30,545 nucleotides of DNA from the NCBI GenBank assembly GCA_029054535.1, contig JAIDFC010000139.1, positions 1 to 30,545 on the forward strand. The letters are read 5' to 3'. Position 1 is the first letter of the stretch. The number at the start of each line of letters is the position of its first letter. The notes beneath the pieces were generated by a model. It was not told where the DNA came from, searched no databases, and saw nothing but the letters and a program-made list of their open reading frames with translations. The translations under genes were made by a program, and so were the position numbers. Of the stretch, positions 16,844 through 23,914 are shown piece by piece. Source of the DNA: Rikenella sp. (lineage in GTDB: Bacteria > Bacteroidota > Bacteroidia > Bacteroidales > Rikenellaceae).

Positions 16844-17204
16844 GGCCGTGTGTTGTTCAACGTGTGATAATCGAACAAAGCTAACGGCACCAATTTCCGC
16901 GGCAAAATCGTGAATCTTCTGTTCGATTTTGTGCACCGTCGCCGGACTCGGTTTTCGCACGCCATTGATATAATGGCTCGACTGCCTTTGATAGACCTCC
17001 GTAATGCGTTCCAACCCCGCCAGTGTAAAGGGGTATAGGCGTAATATTGCAGGAACGACGGCCAATCATACTTAAATTCAAACTCGCCCCCCCTTGTGGA
17101 AAACGGCTTTCCCTCCTGCTTGTCGTAATCGCGCATATCCTCAAGAAATCCGCCTTAGTTTCCTGCACGATTTCTTCTTCGCCGATCATTCCGCATGACT
17201 CCAT
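16826..17204 (-). pseudogene. Frameshifted HicB-like antitoxin remnant
   Basis: Three consecutive frames each encode part of one HicB-type antitoxin of the Bacteroidetes sort. Frame one covers 17204 to about 17140 (IGEEEIVQETKADFL). Frame two covers 17136 to about 17030 (MRDYDKQEGKPFSTRGGEFE and FKYDWPSFLQYYAYTP). Frame three covers about 17040 to 16826 (LAGLERITEVYQRQSSHYIN, then GVRKPSPATVHKIEQKIHDF). The last part is the C-terminal helix-turn-helix. Two indels would restore a single protein, and the first part of the N-terminal HicB fold is missing. No HicA toxin gene is visible nearby. It is therefore an inactivated orphan antitoxin or regulator. Sequencing error could mimic one shift, but two shifts plus truncation favour real decay. 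Confidence 0.7.
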
Positions 17205-17224
17205 ATTTTTACTGTGATCTCAGA

Positions 17225-17555
17225 ATGATCAGGTCATTTGATTGAATTGAGGGGAATTAGCGCACGCGCATTCGTTTTAACTATCGGGGTGTCATCTCGA
17301 GTTTTTGGAAAATATTTGAAGGCTCGGGACCGAGTTATGATACTCTTGGGAGAATCATTGAAATATATGACGATGATGACCTTGCTGCCGAGTGGTTGTT
17401 GGCAGGAAAAGGAGAAATATTGGAAGGGGATAGTTTGAATATTGCAAAAAATGACGTAAAATTGTGGACAGTGATTGAATCGCAAACTCGCACTATCGAA
17501 TCTTTGCAACAGACTATCGAGGCGTTCGCCAAGCAAGGGGGCATATTTAAATATC
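17225..17555 (+). pseudogene. Frameshifted XRE/CI-like repressor remnant
   Basis: The frames join into a small helix-turn-helix regulator of the Bacteroidetes phage type. An N-terminal part from ATG 17225 continues, after a shift near 17240, as LRGISARAFVLTIGVSSRVF and GKYLKA. A further shift near 17335 leads into TLGRIIEIYDDDDLAAEWLL, then AGKGEILEG, then a coiled-coil end with IESQTRTIESLQQTIEAFAK. SARAFxxxIGVS...GKYLK with a downstream WLLxGKGExL is the familiar XRE repressor layout. At least two indels break it. It stands divergent from the HicB-like remnant and beside the tail module, so it may be the lost repressor of the original prophage. Confidence 0.7.
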
Positions 17556-17816
17556 GGCGTTTCTGGACTGGCATATATAAACGCAAAAAACTGTCCGGCA
17601 TTTGTGCTTGTCGTCGAAACTTTCTATCCGGAAGCATACCATGCAGTAAAACAGCAACTTGAAAATGAGCTGGAAGCAACAACCCAATTTTTAATAAAGA
17701 AATCCACCGATTACGTGGTAGTCGGAACTAAAAAGGAGTTGCCAAAAATGAATCAGAACACTATCGATAAGTTAAATTCCAAAGGCGCGAATATCCAAAT
17801 TATCAAACTGTCATAA
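17548..17816 (+). pseudogene. C-terminal fragment resembling a BRCT domain
   Basis: An open stretch without its own start encodes GAYLNIGVSGLAYINAKNCP, a hydrophobic strand (FVLVVETF), and then TTQFLIKKSTDYVVVGTKKE followed by IDKLNSKGANIQIIKLS. The K-x-TDYVVVG and KGxNIQII elements match the end of BRCT domains found on bacterial exonuclease and ligase-like proteins. The frame does not connect in phase with the repressor remnant. It is either a truncated gene or the end of a protein whose front was deleted. The BRCT call is tentative. The fragment stops 9 bases before the channel gene. Confidence 0.4.
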
Positions 17817-17825
17817 GATATAAAC

Positions 17826-18551
17826 ATGTTTCGCCGTCGGATATACCAGATCGTAGAAAAGAGCGAGGAACACAGCGGGCTCAGTTACGGATACGACCTA
17901 TTCATGTCCGTTTGCATTTGCCTTAGTCTGTTGCCGCTGTTCTTTCGGCAGCAACATCCGGTGTTTTACTATTTCGATCTCTTCACCGTCATCGTCTTTA
18001 TTCTCGACTACATCGCCCATTGGATGACGGCCGACCTGCGGCGGACTTACGCGCATCGGTGGGCGGCTTTCCTGCTGTATCCGATCACGCCGATGGGGAT
18101 CGTAGACCTGTTGTCCATTTTGCCAGGCGTCAATCTGCTGCCGAACGGGTACAAGATTTTCCGGGTATCGCGGCTGTTGAAGATCGTACGGGTATTCAAA
18201 TTCTTTCGTTACTCCGAGCAGTTCCAGCTTCTGTTTCGCGTTTTGCGGAACGAACGGAAGGTGCTGTTGTCGGTGTTGATGATCGCCGTGTTCTACATCG
18301 TTGTTACCGCGCTTATCATGTTCAATGCGGGGCAGGGGAGTTCCCATTTCGATTCCTATTTCGATGCGTTGTATTGGGCCACGACGACCCTGACGACGGT
18401 AGGATACGGCGACATTTATCCGGCGAATGACCTGGGACGGGTAATCAGTATGCTTTCGGCCTTGTTCGGCGTGGCCATTATCGCGTTGCCGTCGGGGATT
18501 ATCACGGCCTCTTACTTGGACGAGTTGCGCAAGGAGCGGGACGGGAAATAG
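17826..18551 (+). CDS. Voltage-gated-type potassium channel subunit
   Basis: A 241-aa inner membrane protein of the six-helix ion channel family. Helices S1-S6 are visible. S4 carries spaced basic residues (FRVSRLLKIVRVFKFFR, about 112-128), and the pore loop has the potassium selectivity filter TTVGYGD at about 190-196. The last helix (VISMLSALFGVAIIALPSG) is followed by only a short charged tail (DELRKERDGK), so there is no cytoplasmic regulatory domain. Size and layout match bacterial KvAP-like channels. Its likely role is K+ flux and membrane potential control. It appears to be a single-gene unit closed by the hairpin at 18586-18630, and marks the return to intact host genes after the decayed region. 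Confidence 0.92.
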   Translation: MFRRRIYQIVEKSEEHSGLSYGYDLFMSVCICLSLLPLFFRQQHPVFYYFDLFTVIVFILDYIAHWMTADLRRTYAHRWAAFLLYPITPMGIVDLLSILPGVNLLPNGYKIFRVSRLLKIVRVFKFFRYSEQFQLLFRVLRNERKVLLSVLMIAVFYIVVTALIMFNAGQGSSHFDSYFDALYWATTTLTTVGYGDIYPANDLGRVISMLSALFGVAIIALPSGIITASYLDELRKERDGK

Positions 18552-18585
18552 GGGATTTGTTGTGCAAATGTTGTGCAGATAGAAA

Positions 18586-18630
18586 AAGAAAGAGAGATAA
18601 TTAGCTGAATGCCAATCATCTCTCTTTCTT
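18586..18630. terminator. Shared terminator between the K+ channel and tRNA-Leu
   Basis: A perfect 13-bp stem (18586-18598 with 18618-18630) has a 19-nt loop. The arms are A/G-rich on the left and T/C-rich on the right (TCTCTCTTTCTT). It can end the plus-strand channel transcript and the minus-strand tRNA transcript. Confidence 0.7.
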
Positions 18631-18632
18631 CA

Positions 18633-18719
18633 TGGTGCCCAGGACAAGACTCGAACTTGCACGCCGCAACCGGCACTACCCCCTCAAAGTAGCGTGTCTA
18701 CCAATTTCACCACCTGGGC
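18633..18719 (-). tRNA. tRNA-Leu, anticodon GAG
   Basis: The minus strand folds into a class II tRNA. The acceptor GCCCAGG (18719-18713) pairs with CCTGGGC, followed by an encoded ACCA end. The D arm contains AAATTGGTAGACAC, the anticodon stem CTACT/GGTAG holds loop TTGAGGG (anticodon GAG, reading CUC/CUU), there is a long variable arm, and the T arm is CAAGTTCGAGTCTTG. Class II shape and sequence fit leucine. No integrase or direct-repeat attachment site was seen next to it. Confidence 0.95.
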
Positions 18720-18874
18720 CTGATAGATTGTCTCTCCGCGATCCTCCTCGCCGCAGCGAGAGACAGCGACGACAAAGGTAGTGTTTTTTTCTTTTCGTAC
18801 AACCCCTCGCGTCAAAAAAACGAAAATTCGCCGACGAACACCGCTCTCGGCGTACCGAACACCGGAAAAATGTC

Positions 18875-18882
18875 TAAATTTG
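18875..18882 (+). promoter_or_regulatory. -7 box upstream of thrS
   Basis: TAAATTTG is a perfect match to the Bacteroidetes -7 consensus TAnnTTTG. It lies 57 bases ahead of the thrS start. A clear -33 TTTG is not evident at the usual distance. Confidence 0.5.
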
Positions 18883-18939
18883 TGGTTCGATACCTCCGGT
18901 GCCGGGGGTAACATACTCTTTCATACTATTAATAAGGTT

Positions 18940-20892
18940 ATGATCCATATCACCTTCCCCGACGGCAGCAGTCGTCAGTTCGCCGCGGGCGTAACGCCGC
19001 TCCAGGTGGCCGAATCGATCAGTCCTCGGCTGGCCGAGGAGACTTTCGCCGCGACCGTGAACGGAGAGAGCTGGGATATCCAGAAACCGATCGAGGCAGA
19101 TGCTTCGATCCGGCTCCACAAGTGGGACGATCCGGAAGCCAAGCATGCTTTTTGGCACAGCTCGTCGCACCTGTTGGCGGCGGCGCTGGAACAGTTGTAT
19201 CCGGGGATCAAGTTCGGCATCGGGCCGGCGATCGACAACGGGTTCTATTACGACGTCGATTCGCCCGTGCCGATTACCGAGGGAGATCTGGCGAAGATCG
19301 AGCAGAAGATGCTCGAACTGGCCAGGGAGAAACACCCTTTCGTGCGGCGCGACGTGTCGAAGGCGGAGGCGATGGAGACCTATACGAAGAAGGGGGACGA
19401 GTATAAGTGCGAACTGATCGGGGATTTGACCGACGGGACGATTACGTTTTATTCCAATGGCTCGTATACCGATTTGTGCCGGGGGCCGCACTTGGCTAGT
19501 ACTGCGCCCATTAAGGCAGTGAAACTGACTGCTGTGGCGGGGGCTTATTGGCGCGGGGACGAGAAGCGGAAGATGCTGACCCGGATTTATGGGATCAGTT
19601 TTCCGAAGAAGGCTTTGCTGGACGAGTATCTGGCGCTGGTTGAGGAGGCCAAGAAACGCGACCACCGGAAGTTAGGGAAGGAGTTGGAGCTCTTTACGTT
19701 CAGCCCTCGGGTGGGACAGGGGTTGCCCTTGTGGCTGCCGAAAGGGGCGGCGCTCCGGGAGCGGCTCGAGAATTTCCTCAAGGGGGTGCAGAAACAGTAC
19801 GGGTATGAGCAGGTGATCACGCCGCATATCGGGATGAAAGACCTGTATGTAACGTCGGGACACTATGCGAAGTACGGGAAAGACTCGTTTCAGCCGATTC
19901 ATACGCCGGACGAGAACGAAGAGTTTTTGTTGAAGCCGATGAACTGTCCGCACCACTGCGAGATTTATCGCAGCAAGCCCAGGTCGTATAAGGATCTGCC
20001 TGTGCGGTTGGCCGAGTTCGGGACGGTGTATCGGTACGAGATGAGCGGGGAGCTGCATGGGTTGACTCGTGTGCGCGGATTTACGCAGGACGATGCCCAC
20101 CTGTTCTGCCGTCCCGATCAGCTCAAGGAGGAGTTCAAGAAGGTGATCGACATCGTGTTGTATATCTTTAAGACCTTGGATTTTAAGGAGTTTACGGCAC
20201 AGGTTTCGCTGCGGGATCCGGAGAACCGGGAGAAGTATATCGGGACCGACGAAAACTGGCACAAGGCCGAGACCGCAATCATCGAAGCGGCGGCGGAGAA
20301 GGGACTGGAGACCATTGTGGAGACCGGCGAGGCGGCGTTCTATGGGCCGAAACTCGACTTTATGGTCAAGGACGCGCTGGGGCGGAAGTGGCAGCTCGGG
20401 ACCATTCAGGTGGACTATAATCTGCCGGAACGGTTCGACCTGACTTACAAAGGGTCGGACGACAAGGAACACCGGCCGATCATGATCCACCGGGCGCCGT
20501 TCGGATCTATGGAACGGTTCGTGGCCGTGCTGCTGGAACATACCGGCGGGAAGTTCCCGTTGTGGCTTACGCCGGAACAGGCTGTGGTGTTGCCGATCAG
20601 TGAAAAGTACAACGAGTATGCGAAAAAAGTTGCTAAATTGCTGAATAATTGCGATATTCGCACCCGCGTCGACGACCGCGACGAGAAAATCGGCCGGAAA
20701 ATCCGCGATAACGAATTGGCCAAAGTGCCGATCCTGCTTATCGTCGGCGAGGCCGAGCAGCGGGACGAGACCGTAACCGTGCGGATGCAGGGCGAGGGAC
20801 GAGACCGAGGGGCGATGACCTTGGCCGACTTTACGAAAACGGTGGCCGATATGGTTGCCGAAGAGATTCGTCCGATTGCGGACAATTTGTAA
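18940..20892 (+). CDS. thrS: Threonine-tRNA ligase
   Basis: Class II aminoacyl-tRNA synthetase that charges tRNA-Thr, 650 aa from the ATG at 18940. The longer open frame from 18781 would start before the promoter box and is rejected. The TGS domain occupies about 1-60 (MIHITFPDGSSRQFAAG). The editing domain follows, with HSSSHLLAAALEQLYPG. The catalytic core includes PMNCPHHCEIY (zinc cysteine), the motif 2 region FGTVYRYEMSGELHGL and RVRGFTQDDAHLF, and motif 3 APFGSMERF. The C-terminal anticodon-binding domain contains RVDDRDEKIGRKIRDNE. All expected domains are present. It heads the thrS-infC-rpmI-rplT cluster, whose order is widely conserved in bacteria. Confidence 0.98.
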   Translation: MIHITFPDGSSRQFAAGVTPLQVAESISPRLAEETFAATVNGESWDIQKPIEADASIRLHKWDDPEAKHAFWHSSSHLLAAALEQLYPGIKFGIGPAIDNGFYYDVDSPVPITEGDLAKIEQKMLELAREKHPFVRRDVSKAEAMETYTKKGDEYKCELIGDLTDGTITFYSNGSYTDLCRGPHLASTAPIKAVKLTAVAGAYWRGDEKRKMLTRIYGISFPKKALLDEYLALVEEAKKRDHRKLGKELELFTFSPRVGQGLPLWLPKGAALRERLENFLKGVQKQYGYEQVITPHIGMKDLYVTSGHYAKYGKDSFQPIHTPDENEEFLLKPMNCPHHCEIYRSKPRSYKDLPVRLAEFGTVYRYEMSGELHGLTRVRGFTQDDAHLFCRPDQLKEEFKKVIDIVLYIFKTLDFKEFTAQVSLRDPENREKYIGTDENWHKAETAIIEAAAEKGLETIVETGEAAFYGPKLDFMVKDALGRKWQLGTIQVDYNLPERFDLTYKGSDDKEHRPIMIHRAPFGSMERFVAVLLEHTGGKFPLWLTPEQAVVLPISEKYNEYAKKVAKLLNNCDIRTRVDDRDEKIGRKIRDNELAKVPILLIVGEAEQRDETVTVRMQGEGRDRGAMTLADFTKTVADMVAEEIRPIADNL

Positions 20893-20989
20893 GGCCGCTC
20901 CCTTTTTTCGCACCTACGCTTGCAATCTTTTCGTTCGTGTGCGGCATGCTTTTTGCGGTAGCACCCCACACGTTGAACCAAACATAACT

Positions 20990-20996
20990 AAGGAGG
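20990..20996 (+). promoter_or_regulatory. Perfect Shine-Dalgarno fixing the infC start
   Basis: AAGGAGG lies 8 bases before an in-frame ATA. Strong Shine-Dalgarno sequences are rare in Bacteroidetes, so its presence here argues that the ATA is the real start. Confidence 0.75.
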
Positions 20997-21004
20997 ACAA
21001 AACT

Positions 21005-21577
21005 ATAGCACTACCACCGCGCCCAAGACCGTCGCGCCCGCCGTTCCGCGGCCGCGTACAGAAAGAAAATCCCCACCGGATCAACCGGGAAATTACAGCA
21101 CCCCAGGTGCGGTTAGTAGGGGAAAACATCGCCCGGCAGGATGTTTATTCCTTGCAGGAGGCGTTGCGCATGGCACAGGAACAGGAACTCGACCTGGTCG
21201 AAATCTCGCCCAAGGCCGAACCGCCGGTGTGTCGCATCATCGACTACCAAAAGTTCCTCTACCAGCAGAAAAAGAAAGCCAAAGAGATTAAGGCTAAGGC
21301 CGTTAAGGTCGTCGTCAAGGAGATCCGGTTCGGACCTCAGACCGATGATCATGACTACAATTTTAAACTCAAACACGCCGAAAACTTCCTGAAAGAGGGG
21401 GCGAAGGTGAAGGCTTACGTTTTCTTCCGTGGTCGGCAGATCGTCTTCAAGGACCAGGGGGAAATCCTTCTGCTGCGCTTTACGCAGGATCTCGAAGAGT
21501 GGGCCAAGGTGGAACAGATGCCTAAGCTCGAGGGGAAACGGATGAGCATTATGCTCGCGCCGAAGGTCAAGAAATAG
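21005..21577 (+). CDS. infC: Translation initiation factor IF-3, apparent AUA start
   Basis: IF-3 binds the 30S subunit, discriminates against non-AUG start codons and prevents premature 50S joining. The protein is 190 aa if it begins at ATA 21005 (I/M-ALPPRPRPSRPPFRG). The N-terminal domain follows (HRINREITAPQVRLVGENI, LQEALRMAQEQELDLVEISP, VCRIIDYQKFLYQQKKKAKE), then the C-terminal domain with KEIRFGPQTDDHDYNFKLKH and RGRQIVFKDQGEILL. No ATG occurs in frame at the family N-terminus; the nearest one upstream lies inside thrS. Non-AUG starts (AUU, AUC, AUA) on infC are the known basis of its autoregulation in other bacteria. It lies 112 bases after thrS. Confidence 0.96.
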   Translation: MALPPRPRPSRPPFRGRVQKENPHRINREITAPQVRLVGENIARQDVYSLQEALRMAQEQELDLVEISPKAEPPVCRIIDYQKFLYQQKKKAKEIKAKAVKVVVKEIRFGPQTDDHDYNFKLKHAENFLKEGAKVKAYVFFRGRQIVFKDQGEILLLRFTQDLEEWAKVEQMPKLEGKRMSIMLAPKVKK

Positions 21578-21630
21578 GCGATTCATTTGTTGAATCGTGT
21601 TTTATTACGACTCGTTTTTTAGCAACAGGA

Positions 21631-21772
21631 GGTACTGTTCTTTTTCACTGTGGTTTTCTCGCCCGGAAGGCCCATGCCGAGTGCCGGAAGGCACCGCCCC
21701 TCCGCTGGCTTCGGCCCGGAACATTAGATTGCGGAGGCACCAGGAAGAAAACGAAGTAAAAAGAACAGTACC
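21631..21772. repeat. 142-nt inverted-repeat element between infC and rpmI
   Basis: Outer arms 21631-21649 and 21755-21772 are complementary except for one missing base, with further pairing of GGTTTTCT against AGAAAAC inside. The GGTACTGTTCTTT arm resembles the post-galK hairpin. An internal ATTGCGGAGGC matches the block found in the repeats at both window ends. Because the gap sits inside a ribosomal operon, the RNA may act as a processing or attenuation structure, or be a small inserted element. Confidence 0.6.
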
Positions 21773-21844
21773 CGCCGTAGCCGAAGACTAACGAAACGAC
21801 AAAAGAGTAAGAAACACTATTAACCAATTTAAATAATTTCGACT

Positions 21845-22039
21845 ATGCCGAAAATGAAAACCGTCGCTGCCGCCAAGAAGCGTTTTGCGCTGACCGGCAC
21901 CGGCAAAGTGAAGAGGAAACACGCTTTCAAGAGCCACATCCTCACCAAGAAGACAACGAAGCAGAAACGCAATCTGACCCACACGGGGACGATGAGCGCG
22001 ATTGACACGCCGGCTGTGAAGCTGATGCTGGTGAAGTAG
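21845..22039 (+). CDS. rpmI: 50S ribosomal protein L35
   Basis: This 64-aa basic protein has the L35 pattern: MPKMKTVAAAKKRFALTGTG, KVKRKHAFKSHILTKKTTKQ and the end PAVKLMLVK. It is a component of the large ribosomal subunit. Length and position between infC and rplT are standard. It lies 267 bases after infC, a wider gap than usual because of the hairpin element between them, and 225 bases before rplT. Confidence 0.98.
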   Translation: MPKMKTVAAAKKRFALTGTGKVKRKHAFKSHILTKKTTKQKRNLTHTGTMSAIDTPAVKLMLVK

Positions 22040-22264
22040 TTCGCGGTGCACGACTCCTCGTGCAGTGCACAAGGAGTTGAAATCGTTGTTTCGGTAGGCC
22101 TGTATACACAGGGGTGGTGCCGGAGGCCTCGTAAAACAAAAACCGGAAAATCCCCGTTACTTTTTTATTTCAAACCAAGATCGCGTCCGGCGGATTCGGA
22201 TTCCGTCAAGCATCTTTTCTCGTTTTCGGGCAGAGATCGCCGGCCGGTCGAAAAACGCATCGTT

Positions 22265-22609
22265 ATGCCAAGAAGTGTCAACGCGGTGGCCAGTCGTGCT
22301 CGCCGCAAAAAGGTCCTGAAGCTCGCCAAAGGTAACTTCGGTTCGCGCTCGAATGTATGGACCGTGGCCAAAAACACGGTAGAAAAAGGGTTGACCTATG
22401 CCTATCGTGATCGTAAAAACAAAAAACGGAACTTCCGCGGGTTGTGGATCCAGCGTATCAACGCTGCCGTTCGCGCCAACGGGATGACCTATTCGGAATT
22501 CATGGGGAAAGTCAATGCCAAAGGGATTGCGCTGAATCGCAAGGTGTTGGCCGACTTGGCGATGAACCATCCGAAGGCTTTCGCCGAAATTATCAAAACG
22601 GTTAAATAG
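22265..22609 (+). CDS. rplT: 50S ribosomal protein L20
   Basis: A 114-aa 23S rRNA-binding protein needed early in 50S assembly, and in several bacteria the repressor of its own operon. The sequence MPRSVNAVASRARRKKVLKL, AKGNFGSRSNVWTVAKN, AYRDRKNKKRNFRGLWIQRI and FAEIIKTVK is typical. The ATG at 22265 is chosen because the conserved N-terminus starts there; the open frame to 22046 extends through the intergenic spacer. The 225-base spacer after rpmI contains small hairpins (GTGCA...TGCAC near 22046-22070 and AGGCCT...AGGCCT near 22096-22129) that could carry L20 or processing signals. It ends the translation cluster. Confidence 0.98.
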   Translation: MPRSVNAVASRARRKKVLKLAKGNFGSRSNVWTVAKNTVEKGLTYAYRDRKNKKRNFRGLWIQRINAAVRANGMTYSEFMGKVNAKGIALNRKVLADLAMNHPKAFAEIIKTVK

Positions 22610-22740
22610 TGTTCTGTCGTGGTGGTGGCACCGCGCTCCCGTCGTCCGTTTCTTATGCGGGCATACCGTTTCTCTTAGATGTCGATAGGGACACTGGGAG
22701 GAGGAGATAGGGAGAGGGGTTGCAAACACGACGATTCCTC

Positions 22741-22786
22741 GAGGAGCGGTCGAGACGAAGATTCATTTTCGTCTCGACCGCTCCTC
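22741..22786 (+). terminator. Strong terminator after rplT
   Basis: A perfect 19-bp stem (22741-22759 with 22768-22786) is followed by TCTTTTT. It marks the end of the thrS-rplT transcription unit. The remaining stretch to 23135 contains no convincing gene: it is an AT-rich spacer ending in a promoter. Confidence 0.9.
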
Positions 22787-23064
22787 TCTTTTTACAACCG
22801 GTTCGACTTTTTCTTTGAATTTTTTGAGGGGGATTTCTTCTTTGTGCCCCTTTTCGCTGGACACGTTTAGTTCAGAGCGAAGTCTCTCCTCGGTTCCCGT
22901 CTCGTCTGTGTTCGTAGTGCGCGATCCGACGTTCTCGCTTTTACGCATATCGTCGTAAGTACAATAACCGGTCATAAGCATCATGTATAAAGTATGATAT
23001 ATATCAAATTGTATGTTAGCAGGTTATAAGTGTTTGTATTTTTATTTTATTTAAATTTTATTTT

Positions 23065-23072
23065 TATATTTG
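23065..23072 (+). promoter_or_regulatory. -7 box for the NrtR operon
   Basis: TATATTTG matches TAnnTTTG exactly and sits in a markedly AT-rich stretch (about 22980-23090). A TTTG at 23032-23035 is somewhat too far away to be a standard -33 box. Confidence 0.55.
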
Positions 23073-23094
23073 CATTATTTCAACGGATCGACCT

Positions 23095-23108
23095 CCCCGT
23101 GTGCGGGG
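23095..23108 (+). promoter_or_regulatory. Leader hairpin or operator upstream of the NrtR gene
   Basis: CCCCG-TGTG-CGGGG lies just downstream of the -7 box and 27 bases before the start codon. Its placement suits an operator or a 5' leader hairpin, possibly for autoregulation. Confidence 0.35.
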
Positions 23109-23135
23109 CGATAATATTCATTCTAACGAAAGATC

Positions 23136-23876
23136 ATGGAGAGAAGCGAGTCTTTCGCGCCTCAGGAGTCCTGGGCTAAGAATCACATCTCGGTGGACTG
23201 CGTGGTGATCGGTTTTGATGGCGAACAGCTGAAGGTGCTCCTTATCGAGCGGACCGGCAAAGAGAACGGACAACCTTTTCGAGACCGAAAACTGCCCGGG
23301 AGTCTGATCCGGACGGACGAAGATTTGGATCAGGCTGCTCATCGCGTGTTGTTCGAACTGACCGGTCTGAAACAGGTTCGACTGGCACAGTTCAAGGCCT
23401 TCGGGTCGAAAGACCGAACGAACGATCCGAAAGATGTCCGGTGGTTGGAGGAGACGGTCGGAGAGAAAATCGACCGAATCGTGACGGTCGCCTACTGGGC
23501 GATGGTGAAGGTCGCTCGGGCGACGGATAAACATGCGTCGGCCCGAGGGGTTTGCTGGGTGGGACTGAAAGAGGTGGGTGATCTGGCTTTCGACCACAAT
23601 CGAATCATTCGCGAAGCGATGGTCTCGATCCGTCGCCTGGCGACTTTCAATCCCTCCATGCTGTTCGACCTGCTGCCGCGTAAATTCACCGCCGCCCAAC
23701 TTCGGGTACTGTTCGAGCGGATCTACGACAAACCCATCGATCCGCGCAACTTCCATAAAAAGATCGCCCGAATGGAATACGTCGTTCCGCTGGACGAACA
23801 ACAACGGGGCGTAACCCACCGGGCGGCTCGCTACTACCGGTTCGATCGCCAAACATACAACCGGACCCGGCGGTGA
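23136..23876 (+). CDS. NrtR-family transcriptional regulator (Nudix-like sensor plus winged helix)
   Basis: A 246-aa cytoplasmic regulator. Residues about 18-150 form a Nudix-like fold (HISVDCVVIGFDGEQLKVLL, then KLPGSLIRTDEDLDQAAHRV). The catalytic Nudix glutamates are not kept: the helix reads AAHRVLFELTGL rather than REUxEExGU. This fits a ligand-sensing domain rather than an enzyme. Residues about 165-240 form the winged helix (FNPSMLFDLLPRKFTAAQLR and NFHKKIARMEYVVPLDEQQR). In Bacteroidetes, NrtR relatives (AraR and others) control sugar catabolism. The two hydrolase-like genes directly downstream, 38 bases away, are probable targets. The effector is unknown. Confidence 0.9.
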   Translation: MERSESFAPQESWAKNHISVDCVVIGFDGEQLKVLLIERTGKENGQPFRDRKLPGSLIRTDEDLDQAAHRVLFELTGLKQVRLAQFKAFGSKDRTNDPKDVRWLEETVGEKIDRIVTVAYWAMVKVARATDKHASARGVCWVGLKEVGDLAFDHNRIIREAMVSIRRLATFNPSMLFDLLPRKFTAAQLRVLFERIYDKPIDPRNFHKKIARMEYVVPLDEQQRGVTHRAARYYRFDRQTYNRTRR

Positions 23877-23914
23877 GATCCCAACCGAAACCACCACTCT
23901 AAATCGAAAAAAAC

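Noticed and set aside
18633..18719. tRNA-Leu as attachment site of the tail element
   Set aside because: No integrase and no direct repeat of the tRNA 3' end was seen near 4240-4330 or 16635-17225, and an intact channel gene lies between.
22763..22984. 73-codon minus-strand frame in the spacer after rplT
   Set aside because: It begins in an AT-rich spacer and runs into the rplT terminator stem; no family resemblance and no sign of selection.
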